Assembly (NCBI GenBank): GCA_963704995.1
Contig: CAVPIM010000017.1
Coordinates: forward strand, 1,798,001-1,862,000
Length of the DNA: 64,000 bases
Direction: 5' to 3'
Origin: RYN-230 sp963704995
GTDB taxonomy: Bacteria; Actinomycetota; Actinomycetes; Streptosporangiales; Streptosporangiaceae
The translations under genes and the position numbers were made by a program. The notes beneath the pieces were generated by a model. It was not told the origin of the DNA. It worked only from the letters and a program-made list of their open reading frames with translations, and searched no databases. This document shows positions 61,146 through 64,000 of this stretch, in pieces (positions within the stretch are counted from its first letter, which is position 1; every line of letters starts with the position of its first letter).

Positions 61146-62051
61146 TCAGTAATGCCGGTCCTGGTATTCAATGCGGTAGAGATCGCTGCGTCGGTCCTCC
61201 CGGGGGTGGATGAGCGGGGATCGGTGCTGTGCCGCCGCAACGGCCTGCATGTCGGCCCCGGCGGTCGCCACTTCTTCCCGATCACGGGTGAGGGGCCCCG
61301 CCAATGGGCGGCCGTAGGGATCGGCTATGACGGAGCTGCCGAGAAACCGCCCGCCGCCCCCGGCGAAAGAGGCGGCAGCGATGAAGACCTGGTTCAGGTT
61401 GGCCTGCGTGAGCAGCCCGGTCACCTGATCGGGCCAGTTCCCGCCGCCCGGCTGCCGCCGGTCGTAGCCACCGGTCCAGGCGGTGGGGACGCAGACAAGC
61501 TCGGCCCCCTGGAGCGCAAGCAGCCGAGCGACCTCCACGAAGCGCAGGTCGTAGCAGACACAGAGGCCCAGGGCACCGAGCCTGGTCTCGGCGACGGGGA
61601 AGCCAAGGTTTCCGGGCGCGAGTACGTCTTTTTCACCGGCGAACAGATGGGCCTTGCGGTAGTGGCAGATAACTCCATGCGCGCCGACGGCAACGGCGGT
61701 GTTGTACAGTTTTCCGTCCGCGCGCTCGCAGAAGCCGCCGATGACGTACCCGCCGGTGGTGGCTGCCGCCTCTTGCCATGCCCGGGTTGCCGGGCCGTCC
61801 AGTGGTTCGGCGAACCGCTCCAGAACCGCTCTCTCCGTGGTGTATCCCGGGACGGCGAGTTCCGGCAGGACGACGACATCCGAACCGCTCCGCAGCGCCG
61901 CGGCGGCGATGGCGGCGGTGTGCTCGTGCTGCCGCTCGCCTGGCTCCTGCCAGGCAAGCTGGGCAACCGAGACGACGGCCGTCCTGCTCTCCCCGGTTCC
62001 CCGCCCGGGCATCCGGGAGCCCGGATCCGCGCCGTCCGTCCCCGGTGTCAT
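61146..62051 (-). CDS. carbon-nitrogen hydrolase (nitrilase/omega-amidase superfamily)
   Basis: 301 residues. The Glu-Lys-Cys triad is visible: Glu in VVLPELAVPGY, Lys in HYRKAHLF and Cys in LCVCYDLRF. The enzymes hydrolyse an amide, nitrile or carbamoyl bond. The first 25 residues are disordered-looking and a later start is possible. ATG 62051 overlaps the cyclase stop by four bases. It suggests the pathway substrate contains nitrogen. Confidence 0.9.
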   Translation of the reverse strand: MTPGTDGADPGSRMPGRGTGESRTAVVSVAQLAWQEPGERQHEHTAAIAAAALRSGSDVVVLPELAVPGYTTERAVLERFAEPLDGPATRAWQEAAATTGGYVIGGFCERADGKLYNTAVAVGAHGVICHYRKAHLFAGEKDVLAPGNLGFPVAETRLGALGLCVCYDLRFVEVARLLALQGAELVCVPTAWTGGYDRRQPGGGNWPDQVTGLLTQANLNQVFIAAASFAGGGGRFLGSSVIADPYGRPLAGPLTRDREEVATAGADMQAVAAAQHRSPLIHPREDRRSDLYRIEYQDRHY

Positions 62052-62890
62052 GACGATCCCGGCCGCTCCTGCGCCATCAGATCGACCACGTCGTCGTCAC
62101 CGCAGTCGAGAAAGGCCATGCACCGGCCGGGCCCCGCCTCGCCGCCATCGATCTTCAGCGGGAAGAACCCGATGACGCACCGGGTGTTGAGCACGGCGTC
62201 GATGTCCCCGCCGATGTTCTCCGCGTGGATGCAGCCAGACTGGAACGCCAGGTGGTGCATGGGAAAGATGTCCGAGGTGATCCGGCGCCCAGACAGGTGG
62301 TGCACGTACTCGTAGGTACCGAAATGCTCCTTGATCGACGTGCCGATGTGCTCCTCGAACTGGCCGGCCAGGTCCGGGCGCATGTCACGGATCGTCGTGT
62401 TCATGGGATGATCCCCGGATCCCGCGTCGATCCCCCACCACGAGATCTCGTTCTCGCGCATCCATTCAGCCAGCTCGATACCGCCACCTGGGTGCATGGT
62501 GAAGTAGCGGACCAGGTCCTGCTCCGGTTGCCCCTGGTAGTACCGGTGAAATCCGGTGTGGACGATGATGATGTCGCCACGGCGCACCTCAACCTTCGCG
62601 GTGATGTGCTCCGGGCGGATGACATCCCAGTCGGCACACGTGTCTGAGACGTCCACCACCACCCCTTGGTGGATCAGCTTGGTCAGCGGCAGATCCGACA
62701 TGCCGACCATCGTGTCGGTGCCGTGCATGGGACCGTCGAGATGCGTGCCCGAATGCAGGGAGACTTCGATGCGCTGAGAGACGATCTTGTTCGTCTGCAG
62801 GTTCTGCGTGTAGTAGAGCTTTCCGCCCGGATAACCGACCCACCCGGGTGTGTGGATGCTCCAGGGATGGGTCAGGTCTACGACTTTCAT
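62048..62890 (-). CDS. cyclase family metal-dependent hydrolase (kynurenine formamidase-like fold)
   Basis: 280 residues. The family motif HSGTHLDGPMH (about residues 46-56) supplies metal-binding His and Asp, with a later HTGFHRYY and MHHLAFQSGCIHAENIGG. Members hydrolyse N-formylkynurenine, isatin or cyclic amides and lactones. The isatin hydrolase relation is attractive given the amidohydrolase next to it, but sequence alone does not decide. It is the first enzyme gene after the GntR regulator. Confidence 0.85.
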   Translation of the reverse strand: MKVVDLTHPWSIHTPGWVGYPGGKLYYTQNLQTNKIVSQRIEVSLHSGTHLDGPMHGTDTMVGMSDLPLTKLIHQGVVVDVSDTCADWDVIRPEHITAKVEVRRGDIIIVHTGFHRYYQGQPEQDLVRYFTMHPGGGIELAEWMRENEISWWGIDAGSGDHPMNTTIRDMRPDLAGQFEEHIGTSIKEHFGTYEYVHHLSGRRITSDIFPMHHLAFQSGCIHAENIGGDIDAVLNTRCVIGFFPLKIDGGEAGPGRCMAFLDCGDDDVVDLMAQERPGSS

Positions 62891-62920
62891 AGCGTCCTCG
62901 CTTACGTGGATGAGGGTCGA

Positions 62921-63661
62921 TCACCTCAGGATCCGGCGGAAAACCCCGAGGTTAATGAAGGCGGGATTCAGTGTGACCGTCGCTTCGGCCAGTGGTTCGT
63001 CGGTGTCGTTGTGGAAAACCTCCTCGAGGACCAGGCAGGCGGTACCGGTGGCCATTCCGAACAGCTGTGCCAGGCGCTCTCCGGCGTTGACTGGAACGAG
63101 CTGCGCGACCGCATGGTCGATGGGCACCCGGAAATGCTGCCTGCTCAGCGACATCACCGAGTCGGCAAGGTCGCCGGCGTCGAGCGGCCACGAAAGCACA
63201 TCGTCCGGAATAATCTCCTCGATCAGCACGGCCGGGCGGCCGTCAGCCTCCAGCAGCCGCTCTATCCGGTGCGCGGGGCCAGGGGGCTCCCCCCTGATCG
63301 ATGCCAGCCGCTCGGCCTCGGCGGGGCTGGCCGGCCGCAACGTGCCCGTCCCGGTGACCTGATGCGATCCGCTGAGCACCACGGCCCACGGAACCAGCCC
63401 GTGCAGGGCCAGGACATCGGCCGTCACCTGGGGCCGCAGCCAGGTGCCGAGCCCGGGCCTCCTGCGCACCAAGCCGAGCTGTTCGAGCGAGGTAAGGGCG
63501 GAACGCACGGTTGCCCTGCTCACGCCCAGCTGGCGTGCCAGCTCCGGCTCGGCCGGTATCCGCCCGTCCGGAAAGTCGCCACGGCGGATCGCGCCGACCA
63601 GCGCGGTCAGCGCGCGATCCGACAGCAGCGATCGGTCGAGCAGCGGCAGTGGCTCGGTCAC
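62921..63661 (-). CDS. GntR family regulator with UTRA effector domain
   Basis: 246 residues from GTG 63661, with AAGGAGG upstream. The winged helix is RALTALVGAIRRGDFPDGRI and LARQLGVSRATVRSALTSLE. The C-terminal UTRA domain covers about residues 95-240 (RIERLLEADGRPAVLIEEII, LEEVFHNDTDEPLAEATVTL). It heads the operon with the cyclase, nitrilase and Rieske genes, 30 bases before the cyclase gene, and faces an AhpD/CMD-type gene. Confidence 0.92.
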   Translation of the reverse strand: MTEPLPLLDRSLLSDRALTALVGAIRRGDFPDGRIPAEPELARQLGVSRATVRSALTSLEQLGLVRRRPGLGTWLRPQVTADVLALHGLVPWAVVLSGSHQVTGTGTLRPASPAEAERLASIRGEPPGPAHRIERLLEADGRPAVLIEEIIPDDVLSWPLDAGDLADSVMSLSRQHFRVPIDHAVAQLVPVNAGERLAQLFGMATGTACLVLEEVFHNDTDEPLAEATVTLNPAFINLGVFRRILR

Positions 63662-63729
63662 GGACCTCCTTCGGTGGCCTGAGGCCCACAGGCCGCGGGC
63701 CGGCCTTGGTTGCATGATCTTCCTTTGTC

Positions 63730-63742
63730 TGACAATCTGTCA
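63730..63742. promoter_or_regulatory. GntR operator-like palindrome
   Basis: TGACA-ATC-TGTCA is a perfect 5-bp-arm palindrome in the divergent gap, ending two bases before the start codon of the plus-strand gene. Its size is typical for GntR-type sites. The position implies repression of that gene and perhaps of the regulator's own operon. Confidence 0.5.
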
Positions 63743-63744
63743 AG

Positions 63745-64000
63745 ATGACCAACTCGCCGCCCGAGCGAGTGCCCCGCCTGCGTCCTGGGCAGCTCACGGA
63801 CGAGCAGCGGCGGCTGTATGACGAGCTGCTGCACGGGCCCCGAGGGCAGGGCCGCCAGTTCTTCGAGCTCACCGATGCCGATGGGGTTCTGACGGGGCCG
63901 TTCAACGCCATGCTGGCCAGCCCCGGGGTGGGGACGGCGGTGCAGCGCCTCGGTGCGGCCCTGCGCTACCACGCGGGCCTTCCGGATCAGGCCCGTGAGC
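63745..64000 (+). CDS. carboxymuconolactone decarboxylase/AhpD family protein (partial)
   Basis: ATG 63745 opens a frame that is still open at the window end. PPERVPRLRPGQLTDEQRRL, GPFNAMLASPGVGTAVQRLG and RYHAGLPDQARE match the N-terminal third of the CMD family. The active-site part lies outside the window. It is divergent from the GntR regulator. Members are decarboxylases or peroxidase-like proteins; in a catabolic cluster the former is likelier. Confidence 0.75.
   Translation, partial: MTNSPPERVPRLRPGQLTDEQRRLYDELLHGPRGQGRQFFELTDADGVLTGPFNAMLASPGVGTAVQRLGAALRYHAGLPDQARE

Overview
The window is high-G+C DNA with frequent GTG/TTG starts, leaderless-looking genes and four-base stop/start overlaps. 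It also carries a mycothiol-type (DinB-fold) maleylpyruvate isomerase and several PaaX, PucR, HxlR and PadR regulators. Together these point to a soil actinomycete, probably of the Streptosporangiales/Trebonia/Catenulispora kind. The genus is an inference; no rRNA gene is present to fix it.

Layout. (1) 1-4.3 kb: the tail of a GH3 glycosidase, then a PadR-controlled MacB-type ABC exporter. (2) 4.3-11.4 kb: small metabolic genes (alpha/beta hydrolase, 2-hydroxyacid dehydrogenase, aminotransferase, VapBC, K+ channel) among mobile-element debris: an orphan group II intron domain V and two decayed DDE-transposase fragments. (3) 11.5-15 kb: a divergent HxlR-controlled locus with a membrane protein, a 99-residue protein made mostly of 12-residue repeats, a broken second copy of the membrane gene, and a class V aminotransferase-fold PLP enzyme. 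(4) 15-25 kb: an smpB homologue behind a 24-bp-arm palindrome, a PucR regulator, a PHA synthase/PHA depolymerase/acyl-CoA dehydrogenase/acyl-CoA ligase run, and a secreted tannase/feruloyl-esterase-type enzyme. (5) 25.5-42 kb: an aromatic-catabolic island on the plus strand (salicylyl-CoA type monooxygenase, acyl-CoA ligases, gentisate dioxygenase, fumarylpyruvate hydrolase, maleylpyruvate isomerase, PaaX regulators, an aromatic aldehyde dehydrogenase, a GMC alcohol oxidase and a secreted GH3 beta-glucosidase). (6) 42.9-64 kb: a second catabolic island built around a divergent promoter at about 50.3-50.4 kb. One arm holds two Rieske oxygenases and a branched-chain-amino-acid-type ABC importer. 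The other holds two cupins, a molybdenum hydroxylase with two different large subunits, an XRE-cupin regulator and CoxD/CoxE maturation factors. A third, GntR-led operon holds a Rieske oxygenase, a nitrilase-family amidohydrolase and a cyclase-family hydrolase.

Reading the genes together. Island 5 reads as a route from a phenolic glucoside such as salicin: glucosidase, alcohol oxidase, aldehyde dehydrogenase, salicylyl-CoA ligase and hydroxylase, then the gentisate ring-cleavage path to fumarate and pyruvate. However, five of its genes carry single-base frame disruptions, four of them net +1, so the route is either decaying or the sequence is locally poor. Island 6 has the parts for import, hydroxylation of a heteroaromatic ring or aldehyde by a Mo enzyme, Rieske oxygenation and C-N bond hydrolysis. 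Its substrate cannot be read from sequence, and it is the best candidate for an undescribed pathway. The repeat-protein locus at 13 kb is the most unusual single gene.
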